The notes: generated by a model not told the origin, from the letters alone. 64,000 nt of DNA from GWC2-37-13 sp964564535 (GCA_964564535.1 CAZMBH010000001.1:55557-119556); one strand, 5' to 3'; positions 18,997 to 27,930 are shown, counted from the first letter of the stretch. Numbers and translations are program-made.

Positions 18997-19711
18997 AAAA
19001 ATAAAAACCGATAACTCCTCCGATCAAATATCTTTTCCAAAGCCTTTTAGGTTCTTTAGTCAATCTATAAAACCATTCAAATTTAGCTTTTTTAATCCAA
19101 TTTGGAATAATTTTTCTTTCTTCTCCCAAAACATCAATAAAATTTCCAACAGTTATAACTACCTTTATATTTTTTAATTTGGAAAGATTTTCTACTATCC
19201 AGGTTTCTTGATAACCGCTTCCCAGACCAACAATCAGAATTTCAGGCGATAAACGTTTAATCACTTTGATTGGTTGGTTATTATCCTTAAAAAACCCATT
19301 ATGTCCGTTGACCGACAATGTTTTATATTTTGATTTAATATTAGCAACGGCTTTTTTTAGAGTTGATGTTTTTGATCCAAGAAGGAAAACCCTTTGATTT
19401 TGTTGTTGAGAAAGATCAAAAAGATCATTAATAAAATCTTCAGCATTAATCTTTTGAAAAGAAGAGCCAAGCCAACAAAATAACTTTTTTAGATAAAAAC
19501 TATTTAGGTAACAAAAATCGGCCTTTAATAAAGATTTTTTGTAATTGGGTAGAGAAGTTAGGTAATAATAAGAGCCCGAATTTAGATAAAAAAAAAGAGA
19601 AGGGCTACCTCTTTTTTTTCCCAGAGATAAATAAATTTTATTAATTAAATCATTATTATCACTAATATTGACAAAAAAATCTCCCAAAAAAAACAATTTA
19701 TCTTTTATCAT
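18920..19711 (-). CDS. WecG/TagA/CpsF-family glycosyltransferase (GT26)
   Basis: 263 residues. VFLLGSKTSTLKKA, ILIVGLGSGYQETWI and the C-terminal EWFYRLTKEPKRLWKRYLIGG match the family pattern (GLGxPxQE...EWxxRLxxEPxRxxRY). The family transfers N-acetylmannosamine(uronic acid) or a related sugar to a lipid-linked intermediate at the membrane. Gly-Ser replaces the common Gly-x-Pro before QE. It is the last gene of a minus-strand run with the GT39 and Wzy-like genes upstream. Confidence 0.85.
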   Translation of the reverse strand: MIKDKLFFLGDFFVNISDNNDLINKIYLSLGKKRGSPSLFFYLNSGSYYYLTSLPNYKKSLLKADFCYLNSFYLKKLFCWLGSSFQKINAEDFINDLFDLSQQQNQRVFLLGSKTSTLKKAVANIKSKYKTLSVNGHNGFFKDNNQPIKVIKRLSPEILIVGLGSGYQETWIVENLSKLKNIKVVITVGNFIDVLGEERKIIPNWIKKAKFEWFYRLTKEPKRLWKRYLIGGVIGFYFFIQSLRLKKPQNYTLLLKKGIGHQS

Positions 19712-19713
19712 CT

Positions 19714-21228
19714 TTATTTTTTAAAGATCCAAACCCCTGAAGAATCAGGGAGAAGGAAATTAGGCTCAGCCAAATTAAAAGGCCCTAAGTCTGGACAGCA
19801 TTTTTTAATAATTAGAGTGCGTTTTGGATCGTCATTAATAACAACAATATCGAAATTTATCAGTTCAGAGCAGATTGTCTGGTTTTGATTGAAAAGAATG
19901 GTTTTTATCTCTGTTTTTGGGGCAATTAATTTACCAAAATAATTAAAATTAGCATAGTTAAAAAACATTTTATCTTCAGAAAAAACAACAAGAATTTTTT
20001 TGTAAGAAGAATATTTATTCACAATATCTCTGACGTGCCAATCTTCTCTTTTTGGAGGGCCAACAGTATAGCCCCAACTTTTATAGATAGGAACAGTTAC
20101 ATTAAAAAGATTAAGTTGGATTGATTGAGGCAAAAATTTAATATAAAAGGTTACAGTTACAAAGTTTACTAAGGAAACAGCTATAAAAGTGATTAACGCA
20201 ATTTTTTTGTAAAAATGATTTTTTATATTAAAAAATGAAAAAACAATTACAAAAACTAATAAAGGGGTTATAGGTTCAATAAATCGGTGATCCTTGTTTA
20301 TATAAAGAATCATCGTGATTAGATAAAAAAAACTAAGATATAAAAGAAAGGAAACTTTGTTGTTTTTGAGTTTTCTGATGATCCACAGACATACAAAAAA
20401 AAGGATGGACAGTGGAAGTCTTAAATGCATGGTTATTAATGAAAGGGGATAAAACAGAAGCGAATTCATACTAAAGATTGTCGGATCGTGCTCGTTTATT
20501 CCGGTTTGGATGTTTTTAATAAAATCATTTTTTAGATAAGTGAAATTTTTTACATACCACCACCCAGCTATAAAATAAGTTATTAAAAAAATCTGGATAA
20601 TATTATCAAAAACAGTTTTTTTATCTTTTTTTTGTGCTTTAATGAAGGCAAAGATAATCATAAAAGCAAAAAAAGGAAGATAGGTCCACTTGGTAAGAAA
20701 AGCGAATCCTGAGGCAATGGCAAACAAACAGGAATAAGTTTTTATTTTTAGAAAATTTGATTTGAATAATAGATAGATACAAAGAAGGACCATTGCGGTT
20801 AAGGGGAAGTCAAGCTGATATTCCCGGGTTTGACTGATTAAAAACGGTAAACTAATCAATGAGAGCACGAAAAAAAGACCAAGTTTCTCGTTTTGAATAA
20901 CTTTACCTATGAAAAAAGCAGAAGTAAATAAAATAACAAGAAAAAAAGAAAGGCTGATAACCCCGATATCGGCGCTTACTCCAAAAATATAGAAAAATAA
21001 TGAAGAAATCCAGTAGGCTAACGGCGGATAATAATGGTAACGGCCGATAAATTTAATTAATGAGCCTGATTTCAAAAGAGAGAAATGGTCATAAACATTA
21101 ATTAAATGCACTGCAGAATCCCAATGAGGCGGCATAATATCAATCTTTAACCAAATAACATTTAAGATGATTAGAATACCAACAACAAGAAAAGCAATCT
21201 TAGGGATAGTTATATTTAATTTTTTCAT
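19714..21228 (-). CDS. GT39-like membrane glycosyltransferase
   Basis: 504 residues with about ten hydrophobic segments. The first loop is PPHWDSAVHLINVYDHF, with WD in place of the usual DE, followed by RYHYYPPLAYWISSLFFYIFG, a strong PMT_2-type pattern. The C-terminal 130 residues are soluble. The start overlaps the upstream Wzy-like gene by 29 nt and the stop is 2 nt before the WecG-like gene, so they are one operon. It is likely a surface-glycan sugar transferase. Confidence 0.75.
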   Translation of the reverse strand: MKKLNITIPKIAFLVVGILIILNVIWLKIDIMPPHWDSAVHLINVYDHFSLLKSGSLIKFIGRYHYYPPLAYWISSLFFYIFGVSADIGVISLSFFLVILFTSAFFIGKVIQNEKLGLFFVLSLISLPFLISQTREYQLDFPLTAMVLLCIYLLFKSNFLKIKTYSCLFAIASGFAFLTKWTYLPFFAFMIIFAFIKAQKKDKKTVFDNIIQIFLITYFIAGWWYVKNFTYLKNDFIKNIQTGINEHDPTIFSMNSLLFYPLSLITMHLRLPLSILFFVCLWIIRKLKNNKVSFLLYLSFFYLITMILYINKDHRFIEPITPLLVFVIVFSFFNIKNHFYKKIALITFIAVSLVNFVTVTFYIKFLPQSIQLNLFNVTVPIYKSWGYTVGPPKREDWHVRDIVNKYSSYKKILVVFSEDKMFFNYANFNYFGKLIAPKTEIKTILFNQNQTICSELINFDIVVINDDPKRTLIIKKCCPDLGPFNLAEPNFLLPDSSGVWIFKK

Positions 21229-22516
21229 AATCGATTTCTATTAACAATCTTATCAGAAAGAAATTAGTATAGAAAGTTAGAGGTGTAACCGGATTGAATA
21301 AGGAAAAAATCAGTAGCCCCCAAAAAGAGACGATTAACATCTTTTTAAAAATATTATTTTTATTCTTTAAAATAGTCCAATCGGTTTTAAAACAGTAAAA
21401 GATTAGAGCTAGAATAGCTATTAAGCCCAAAAATCCCGTTTCAGCCAAGGTTTGGGCAAAAATATTGTGAGGATAGAGGAGCGAAGATTTGGTAGTTTCT
21501 TGATTGGAGATTAATGATAAATTTGATACTTTTAATTTGGCAGGAAGGTGTTCAAAAAAATTACCTAATCCCACGCCAAAAAAAGGATATGAATAACCCA
21601 TATCCAATGAATAAGAAAGCATACCGAGCCGAAAAAATAAAGTCATTGTATCTTCATTTTTACTTTCAAGAAGAAAACGATCGACGATTGAGTATCCAAG
21701 CTTTTTGGTAACCAGCTGATGACTGAAAAAAATCACCGTTATGATCAAAAAAATAAAAAAAATTTTTTTATAATTAGCAAGTCGGATAGAATATTGAAGG
21801 AAATAGATAAGTAAAGAAGTAGTTAGAACAAATAAAGTAACAAAAAAACGGGTACGAACATTAGAAACAAAGGAAATAATAATAATTAACAATAATAAAA
21901 ATAAACAAAACAAACGTAAGAAACCTTTTTTATTAGCATCAAAGACAAAATAGACGAGAATGGGAATAATGATTTCGTCATAAAATTCAAAATAAAGTCG
22001 ATTTCTATTTAAATTCATAATAACGATATCAGATACGCCGGAATGAAAAAATGGGAGAATGGTTTTAATTGACAAATCAGGAAAGAAGACTATTAAAGTT
22101 TGAATAAATACATTTATAGTGGTGGATACAATTAATACTGTAATTATTTTACTTATTTGATTTTTTTTCGCTTGATTTAATAAGACATAGCTTATTAATA
22201 TAAATAAAACAGAAGAAGCCATTTTTTCAAAATTTGTGAAAAAAACTTGATAATTAAGAGCATTAACAACGGATAGAGCCTGTGTAATAAAATATAAAAG
22301 ACAAAAAATGATCAAATTGCTTTTAACCTTTATTTCTTTAAAATCTTTTTTAAAAAGGATATATAAAAAAAGAACAATATTAATAATCCGATAGAAATAA
22401 TGACTATTAATTTCCTGAAAAAAGGGGATCTTTATAGGCGGAGTTCGGACTAAAAACAATGATATAATGAACAAATTAAAATAATTTTTTTTAAAAAAGG
22501 TAAGAATTGATGACAT
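21200..22516 (-). CDS. O-antigen ligase / Wzy-type membrane protein
   Basis: 438 residues, highly hydrophobic. YPFFGVGLGNFFEHLPAKL then LYPHNIFAQTLAETGFLGLIA form the Wzy_C-type signature with the conserved His. It is the second such protein in the locus, so one may polymerise and the other ligate, or two glycans may be made. It is first in the minus-strand run and divergent from the phosphoglycosyl transferase at 22563. Confidence 0.8.
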   Translation of the reverse strand: MSSILTFFKKNYFNLFIISLFLVRTPPIKIPFFQEINSHYFYRIINIVLFLYILFKKDFKEIKVKSNLIIFCLLYFITQALSVVNALNYQVFFTNFEKMASSVLFILISYVLLNQAKKNQISKIITVLIVSTTINVFIQTLIVFFPDLSIKTILPFFHSGVSDIVIMNLNRNRLYFEFYDEIIIPILVYFVFDANKKGFLRLFCLFLLLLIIIISFVSNVRTRFFVTLFVLTTSLLIYFLQYSIRLANYKKIFFIFLIITVIFFSHQLVTKKLGYSIVDRFLLESKNEDTMTLFFRLGMLSYSLDMGYSYPFFGVGLGNFFEHLPAKLKVSNLSLISNQETTKSSLLYPHNIFAQTLAETGFLGLIAILALIFYCFKTDWTILKNKNNIFKKMLIVSFWGLLIFSLFNPVTPLTFYTNFFLIRLLIEIDYEKIKYNYP

Positions 22517-22540
22517 AATTTAAATAATCAATAAGCTTAC

Positions 22541-22548
22541 ATTATAAT
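22541..22548. promoter_or_regulatory. Palindromic ATTATAAT between divergent Wzy-like and sugar-transferase genes
   Basis: TATAAT reads on both strands. It is 14 nt from the plus-strand ATG at 22563 and 24 nt from the minus-strand start at 22516. Because the plus -10 covers a possible TTG at 22548, the ATG at 22563 is the better start. Confidence 0.45.
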
Positions 22549-22562
22549 TGAAAAACAAATTA

Positions 22563-23168
22563 ATGAAAAGAGTTTTGCGTTTAATTACCGCCCTGTTTTT
22601 GTTAGTATTTTTTCTACCTCTTTTTATTATTATTTATTTACTTCGAAAATTAATGGGTGAATCGGGGCAGTTGATCTTTTCTCAAAAGAGGGCAGGTAAA
22701 AATAAAAAGCCCTTTACGATATACAAACTAAGAACGATGATAGTAGGGGCAGAAAATCTAAAATCCAAAATTAAAAATCTAAATGAAGCAAATGGGCCTG
22801 TTTTCAAAATCTACAATGATCCTCGATATACTAAATTAGGTACATTTTTGGCTCATTCTGGACTTGACGAGCTGCCCCAATTTATCAATGTTATTAAGGG
22901 AGAAATGGATTTTGTTGGTCCGAGGCCTTTTCCGATGAAAGAAGCGATAAAAATACCTAAAAAATACGAACGTAGGTTTTCAGTTCTCCCAGGAATGACC
23001 TCTTCTTGGGTGACCGAAGGAGCTAGTCATAAATCTTTTGACAATTGGATGAAACTTGATTTAGATTATGTAAATAAAAAGAGTTTTTTGGTTGATATAC
23101 TAATATTCGTAAAAACGATATTCTTTATTACTAAATTAGTATCAAAACAAATATTTAATGAAAAATAG
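22563..23168 (+). CDS. Bacterial sugar transferase (priming phosphoglycosyl transferase)
   Basis: 201 residues. One N-terminal membrane helix is followed by a monotopic catalytic domain: FSQKRAGKNKKPFTIYKLRTM, GPVFKIYNDPRYTKLGTFL, SGLDELPQFINVIKGEMDFVGPRP. The Asp-Glu of LDELPQ is the catalytic pair of this family. It attaches the first sugar phosphate to undecaprenyl phosphate, starting the glycan made by the flanking genes. The 3' end overlaps the HprK-like gene by 11 nt, tying glycan priming and the peptide cluster into one transcript. Confidence 0.9.
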   Translation: MKRVLRLITALFLLVFFLPLFIIIYLLRKLMGESGQLIFSQKRAGKNKKPFTIYKLRTMIVGAENLKSKIKNLNEANGPVFKIYNDPRYTKLGTFLAHSGLDELPQFINVIKGEMDFVGPRPFPMKEAIKIPKKYERRFSVLPGMTSSWVTEGASHKSFDNWMKLDLDYVNKKSFLVDILIFVKTIFFITKLVSKQIFNEK

Positions 23169-23952
23169 TTTAATCTTAAATATTGCCGGATTTAATATAA
23201 AGGTTAATTTTTACTCAACACAGTGGAAACTACTTTTTAGAATTAAAAAGAAAGAGATTAGGAAATATTGGTCTGGATTTTTTATTAAAAAAATTTCTAA
23301 CAAAGTTGATTTTCAAATTGATTTTGTCGAGAGATTTTTTTTGGAAACCATTATCAAAAAAAATCAAAAGAGAAATTATATTAGTTTTTTCGAAGAAAAG
23401 TCAAAAAAAAAGATAATTACTTATTATCAGATTAGCTTTATTCAGTTTCAGCTGATCTTAAGACAAATAATCAATAATCTTTTAAAAGATAAAGGATTTA
23501 TTATCCATGCTTCAGCTTCAAATATAAATGAAAAAGCATTTTTATTTTTAGGTCAATCAGGAGCAGGTAAATCAACGACGATGAAATACATAAATAATAA
23601 GTATCAATCTTTAGCTGATGATACGGTAATTATTAAAAAAGAAAATGGTAAATATTTTGTTTATCAAACTCCCATCATTGAAAAAGAGAGCTGGGTGAAA
23701 AAAACCAACAAGCGATATGAAATAGGATCAGTATTTTTTATTAAAAAAGCAAAATTCTTTAAAAAAGAAAATATATACGATAAAAATAAAATATTGAACT
23801 TATTAGTAAAACAACTTTGGATTAATGACGAAAAGGACATAAAAAATAAAACTTCAGCATTATTTAAATATCTTTATCAATCGGAAGATTTTTTTTATCT
23901 TTATCTGAAAAAAAACAGAAAACAAATGACGGAATATATTAGAAAACTATGA
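23158..23952 (+). CDS. HPr-kinase-related kinase (RiPP/PqqD-associated type)
   Basis: 264 residues. The C-terminal half is an HPr-kinase-like fold: H118 in IIHASAS, the P-loop G132-QSGAGK-S139, and LADD (154-155) with TVII. The first 110 residues do not look like the HprK N-terminal domain. Kinases of this kind (HprK-related, as in the HPr-rel-A gene sets and in paeninodin-type lasso clusters, where one phosphorylates the peptide) sit beside PqqD-like proteins and nucleotidyltransferases, as here. Its stop overlaps the pqqD-like start by 4 nt. A role in modifying the small peptide encoded opposite is inferred. Confidence 0.75.
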   Translation: MKNSLILNIAGFNIKVNFYSTQWKLLFRIKKKEIRKYWSGFFIKKISNKVDFQIDFVERFFLETIIKKNQKRNYISFFEEKSKKKIITYYQISFIQFQLILRQIINNLLKDKGFIIHASASNINEKAFLFLGQSGAGKSTTMKYINNKYQSLADDTVIIKKENGKYFVYQTPIIEKESWVKKTNKRYEIGSVFFIKKAKFFKKENIYDKNKILNLLVKQLWINDEKDIKNKTSALFKYLYQSEDFFYLYLKKNRKQMTEYIRKL

Positions 23953-24230
23953 AATATAAAATTAGGAAGGAACTCATCATTAATAAAAATCAAAAAAAAA
24001 CACAGATTTTTTTACCGGACAAATCGGAAATTATATCTTTAAATGAAATAGCCAGTTTTATCTTTAGGAGAATAGAAAAAGGGGAAGATGATTATTTGAT
24101 ATCTAAAAAAATAACAAAAAAATATCAAATAAGCAAAAAACAAGCAGAAACGGATTTAAAATTATTTATCAAAGAACTAAAAAAAATAAAACTAATCACG
24201 GTACATCACAAACGCACAGCCCAGAATTAA
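23949..24230 (+). CDS. PqqD-family peptide chaperone (RiPP recognition element)
   Basis: 93 residues. The segment SEIISLNEIASFIFRRIEKG followed by a helical stretch with KQAETDLKLFIKELKKIKLI is the PqqD winged-helix pattern (L-N-x-x-A-x-x-I/W...D...F...L). PqqD-like domains bind leader peptides and present them to modifying enzymes. It is coupled by 4 nt to the kinase. Its 3' end overlaps the end of the convergent candidate precursor ORF by 35 nt. Confidence 0.8.
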   Translation: MKYKIRKELIINKNQKKTQIFLPDKSEIISLNEIASFIFRRIEKGEDDYLISKKITKKYQISKKQAETDLKLFIKELKKIKLITVHHKRTAQN

Positions 24231-24366
24231 CACCATTAACACAGCTACATCCGGCTAAAAGCACGCCTTCATAGTCAGAAAAACCACTTTTTCGACTCGT
24301 TCTTAAAAAAAAATTAATTTTTAATTTTTTTAAAGTAATTTTTGGAGATATATATTTCTTCTTCAT
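24196..24366 (-). CDS. Candidate RiPP precursor peptide with YxxP leader and CxC...CxC core
   Basis: 56 residues, found by translating the convergent gap. The N-terminus MKKKYISPKITLKKL is basic and carries YISP at 5-8, matching the YxxP leader element bound by PqqD-like RREs. A hydrophobic LLAG follows at 36-39, then the tail CSCVNGVNSGLCVCDVP with four Cys in two CxC pairs. An in-frame ATG at 24375 would add three residues and overlap the upstream stop by 4 nt (ATGA), like the other junctions of this operon. It is last in the operon ABC exporter, peptidase/nucleotidyltransferase, anchored protein, peptide. The function as precursor is inferred from these signs; the modification is unknown. 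Confidence 0.72.
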   Translation of the reverse strand: MKKKYISPKITLKKLKINFFLRTSRKSGFSDYEGVLLAGCSCVNGVNSGLCVCDVP

Positions 24367-24371
24367 AGAAT

Positions 24372-24899
24372 TCATTGATAAATAATAATTTCACCATAAA
24401 TTAAATTTTTGTTAAGGGGAAGACTTAAATCAAAATTATAAGTAATTTTAATTTTTGTCCCATTTTTAAGTTCTTTTATAGCCTTTTCATCAGTGAGAGT
24501 GAGATTCCCGTTTTTTTCAAAAAATATCTTTCTAGGAGATTTACTACCAGAGACTAATCCTTTAAATGTTTCTATTACAATATTTTTTTCATTGGCAAGC
24601 TCAAATGAATAATTATCGCCGATAGATTCATAGCTGTTGATTACTCCTTCAATAGTTCGGCTTAAGACCATTTTCCAGTTATCAGGGCTTAGACTTTGCA
24701 GATAGGTGATATTTGACGGATCTATACTTGGACTATTTAGCAAATCCTGCTGAACTTCTAATTGATTGGTAGGCTGGATTGTGTTAACATCTGATTTTTT
24801 ACCTGGAGACAAAAAAAGATAAATTATCTCGGCGATTAAGACAACCATTAAAATAATGAAAATAGAGGTCAAAGTTTTATTCGAAGAAGAACTATTCAT
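24372..24899 (-). CDS. Membrane-anchored protein of unknown function in RiPP-like operon
   Basis: 175 residues. A Ser/Asn-rich N-terminus and one hydrophobic helix (about 11-31) end in a soluble extracytoplasmic domain of about 140 residues without Cys. I do not recognise the family. Its start overlaps the upstream peptidase/nucleotidyltransferase by 4 nt and its stop overlaps the alternative start of the candidate precursor, so it belongs to the operon. It could help export, immunity or maturation of the peptide outside the membrane. Confidence 0.6.
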   Translation of the reverse strand: MNSSSSNKTLTSIFIILMVVLIAEIIYLFLSPGKKSDVNTIQPTNQLEVQQDLLNSPSIDPSNITYLQSLSPDNWKMVLSRTIEGVINSYESIGDNYSFELANEKNIVIETFKGLVSGSKSPRKIFFEKNGNLTLTDEKAIKELKNGTKIKITYNFDLSLPLNKNLIYGEIIIYQ

Positions 24900-26137
24900 A
24901 CATTAAGTGTATCCTCAAAATATTTTTTTTTCAACAGATTATTTAGCCTTGATTTTATAGAAAAGTATCCATATTGCCAGATCTGCCGGTTGGTAATAAC
25001 AAAAATTCTTTTATAAAGGGACAGGGGAGAGAGAGAAAAAAGATTTTTAAAACGATTAACGCCGGCTTCAATACGGAATTCGTCATTGAAGATATTTAGG
25101 TTTTTAAAGTTTATAAAGTTTATAAAGTTTATTAAGTCGGAAATGGGGGTTTGGTAATATTTTTTCAGTAAAAAAAAGACGGGGGAAACAAAGTTTTTTA
25201 GATGATATTTTTTTATGCTATCTTGAAGACGACCGTCATCAAGATAATTTTTTCTTAAGATTAAATCAATAAGCTGGAGCCTAAATGCGCCCTTAAAATT
25301 GTGGTGGAAGAAATGAAGGGATAAATACAGTATTAAGTATGGAGTATCTAGTATATAGAATTGTCCATTATTGATTATTATCTGTTTTTTATTATTTAGT
25401 AATTCTTCAGTCAGTTTATCAATAAGTTTTTGGGGATACAAAGCCTCGAGATTACTAACCTGAGTCATCATAAAAGCCACTTCCAGGTGGATATCAAAAA
25501 TGACAGGGAAACCGTTAACTAGTTTATAAAAAGAAATTTCCACGATCTTGTCTTTAAGTTTTTTTTGAGTCGGGGACAAAGACGAGTCAACTGATTTATA
25601 GCCAAAATCAGTTAATATTTTTTTTGCTGATACAAAATCTTTTTTTTCAATTAAAACGTCGGCATCCTGATAGATCCGGCGGGGATGAGTTTTTTCATAA
25701 TAAAGATGAACAGGAAGACCTTTAAGAAAAACATAATCAATTTTTTCTTTATTAAAAATATCAACGATCTTTACGATCTCTTTAAAATATAATGTTGACT
25801 GGATCAGGTAGATCAATTCCGGATCAATAATTTTATTTTTTCTTTTTATGGACATTACTTTTCCAACAACATGACGGGGATAAATTTTTCCATCCGATTC
25901 GAGGTTATTATCTCCTTTAATAATTAAATATCTCTTAGTTTTATAAATTACCCGATGGGTAAAAGCCAAATTATTTTTGAAAACCAAAACCAGATCATTA
26001 GTTTTTATTTTTAAAAAACTGATTTTTTGATAATTAATCAGATCTTTAGGATGAAGAAGGGGGAGCATACTTTCCCCATGAGCCTGAAGAGAAAATTTTC
26101 CCCGTTTTTTAAGCTGATTTATAATATCTTTATTCAT
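24896..26137 (-). CDS. S26 signal-peptidase-like domain fused to nucleotidyltransferase-family domain
   Basis: 413 residues, two domains. Residues 1-100 look like an ER/SipW-type S26 peptidase: GESMLPLLHPKD with S23, THRVI with H61, then IIKGDNNLESDG with D76. There is no transmembrane anchor. Residues 110-400 match the NTP_transf_5 type seen beside PqqD and HprK-like genes (VFLKGLPVHLYYE, YQDADVLIEKKDF, DIHLEV). It overlaps the exporter gene by 8 nt. The peptidase half is a candidate leader protease; the other half may adenylylate or otherwise modify the peptide. Both roles are inferred. Confidence 0.75.
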   Translation of the reverse strand: MNKDIINQLKKRGKFSLQAHGESMLPLLHPKDLINYQKISFLKIKTNDLVLVFKNNLAFTHRVIYKTKRYLIIKGDNNLESDGKIYPRHVVGKVMSIKRKNKIIDPELIYLIQSTLYFKEIVKIVDIFNKEKIDYVFLKGLPVHLYYEKTHPRRIYQDADVLIEKKDFVSAKKILTDFGYKSVDSSLSPTQKKLKDKIVEISFYKLVNGFPVIFDIHLEVAFMMTQVSNLEALYPQKLIDKLTEELLNNKKQIIINNGQFYILDTPYLILYLSLHFFHHNFKGAFRLQLIDLILRKNYLDDGRLQDSIKKYHLKNFVSPVFFLLKKYYQTPISDLINFINFINFKNLNIFNDEFRIEAGVNRFKNLFSLSPLSLYKRIFVITNRQIWQYGYFSIKSRLNNLLKKKYFEDTLNV

Positions 26138-27920
26138 ATCCTTGTTTCTGGATTTTGAAATATTTGGCGTAAGTGCCTTTTAGCGAAACCAGATCTTCAT
26201 GAGTTCCCTGTTCAACAATCCGGCCATTGTCAATAACATAGATTTTATCCGCCATTCTCACTGTTGAAAAACGGTGGGAAATAAAGATCAGGGTTTTTCT
26301 CAGATAGTTTTTTTTTAGATTATTAAAAATCTTAAACTCAGCCTGAGCATCAATATTAGATGTGGGTTCATCCAAAACAAGAATGGGGGCATTGCGGTAC
26401 AAAGCCCTGGCGATTGCTAATTTCTGCCACTGCCCGACTGAAATTTCTTCCCCGTCTTCAAACCAACGGCCAAGAATTTGATTTGTTTTTTTTGGAAGTT
26501 CAAGAAGATCGTTACCTTGTGCGTCAGCAAGCGCTTCTTTAACACTCTTTTTTTTAACATTATTCATATCGCCAAATTCAATATTTTCTTTTACCGTCAG
26601 ATAGTATTTGGCAAAATCCTGGAACAGAACCCCCAAGTGACGGTACCAGTCATCAAGATCAATATTTTTTAGATCATAACCGTTAATCAGTATTCTTCCC
26701 GAAGAAGGATCATAAAAACGGAAAAGAAGTTTGATTAAAGTTGTTTTGCCGGCACCATTTGGGCCAACAATCGCAATATCCTGATTGGTTTTAATGGTCA
26801 AATTGATATTTTTTAAAACGAATTTTTTACTGCCGGGATAAGCAAAAGATACATTCTCAAATTTTATTTCCCGGGGGATTATTTTTTTTAATCTTCTCGA
26901 AATTTTATTGGTTTTTACGCTGTTTTTCAGATTAAGGAGCTTAAAATAGTCTTCAACATACAGATTATTTTCGACGATACTACCGATATTGACCAGAAGA
27001 CTTGATGTTTGTCCGGTAAAAGTAAAGATGGCATTCAGAAAAAAAGTAAAATCACCAAGGGAAAATTTTTGAATAAAGATAATCTGATTGATAAAATTTT
27101 TGAGGAAAAAAAAGATAATAGCAGGAGTAAGAAATGAGGCCAAGGTTGACAAAAAAATATATTTCAAAATCGGTTTTTTATATTGGTCAACAATTTCATT
27201 TTGCAGCAACTTGGTTTTTCCTAGAAAAAATTTTTTTAAATTGTAGATTTTTATTTCAGAGAGGGTATTAAAATTGGTAAAAAGATAGCGCATGTACCAA
27301 AGGTAGTTTATTTTTTTGGAGTTTTTAGTATAGATTGACCAATAGATGTTGCCGTATCTGGCCCGGAAAAAATATAAGGGGGTTGAGAGAACAAATAATG
27401 CGACCAAATAGATTGGGTTAAATCTTAAAGCAACAAAAAAAGCGATAATTAATGAAGCAATACTGTAAATCATATAATTGATAATCCGAAGATTTTCAAA
27501 CAATCGCCAGCTATAAGTATCTTCGACTTTGGCTATGAGGTTTCTTACTTCACCATTTTCAAGATTGGAAAAATCCAAATGTGCCAATTTTTCCATAAAA
27601 TGGCGAGTGAGAACATTCTGAAATTTAGACCGGAGAATATATTCAAAATACTGGGAGTTCAATACGTTGGTAAAAAAACGGGAAAAATATTCTGATAATA
27701 AATATGACCCGACAATAAGAAAAACAAAAGTTACCTCTTTGTCTACCAGGCTTTTAAAGACCTGATCAATCATTACCTTATATAAAAAGAAAACAATAAA
27801 AAGAAGAATGGCCGATAAAAATGAGGTGAAGAAATAACCAAGGAGAAATTTTTTGTCTTCATCCCAGGCAATTTTTAGAAGAGAAAATATATTCCTGACG
27901 ATTTTTTTTAATTTATCCAT
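26130..27920 (-). CDS. ABC transporter, fused permease/ATPase (exporter type)
   Basis: 596 residues. Six hydrophobic segments in the first 310 residues are followed by an ATPase with Walker A GPNGAGKTT, a Q loop, the signature region ISVGQWQKLAIARAL, Walker B ILVLDEPTSNID and the H-loop ISHR. VGQWQ in place of SGGQ is a variant common in peptide-exporter relatives. There is no N-terminal C39 peptidase, so leader removal must come from elsewhere. It is first in the operon that ends in the candidate precursor and likely exports the mature peptide. Confidence 0.88.
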   Translation of the reverse strand: MDKLKKIVRNIFSLLKIAWDEDKKFLLGYFFTSFLSAILLFIVFFLYKVMIDQVFKSLVDKEVTFVFLIVGSYLLSEYFSRFFTNVLNSQYFEYILRSKFQNVLTRHFMEKLAHLDFSNLENGEVRNLIAKVEDTYSWRLFENLRIINYMIYSIASLIIAFFVALRFNPIYLVALFVLSTPLYFFRARYGNIYWSIYTKNSKKINYLWYMRYLFTNFNTLSEIKIYNLKKFFLGKTKLLQNEIVDQYKKPILKYIFLSTLASFLTPAIIFFFLKNFINQIIFIQKFSLGDFTFFLNAIFTFTGQTSSLLVNIGSIVENNLYVEDYFKLLNLKNSVKTNKISRRLKKIIPREIKFENVSFAYPGSKKFVLKNINLTIKTNQDIAIVGPNGAGKTTLIKLLFRFYDPSSGRILINGYDLKNIDLDDWYRHLGVLFQDFAKYYLTVKENIEFGDMNNVKKKSVKEALADAQGNDLLELPKKTNQILGRWFEDGEEISVGQWQKLAIARALYRNAPILVLDEPTSNIDAQAEFKIFNNLKKNYLRKTLIFISHRFSTVRMADKIYVIDNGRIVEQGTHEDLVSLKGTYAKYFKIQKQGYE

Positions 27921-27930
27921 AACGAGATAT

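Noticed and set aside
22548..22562. TTG start for the sugar transferase
   Set aside because: It overlaps the TATAAT box; the ATG at 22563 is better placed.
24196..24375. Firm assignment of the small peptide as a lasso peptide
   Set aside because: The leader YxxP fits, but no Asn-synthetase-like cyclase or transglutaminase-like leader peptidase is in the window and the core lacks an obvious ring-forming Asp/Glu at position 7-9 after the supposed cut.
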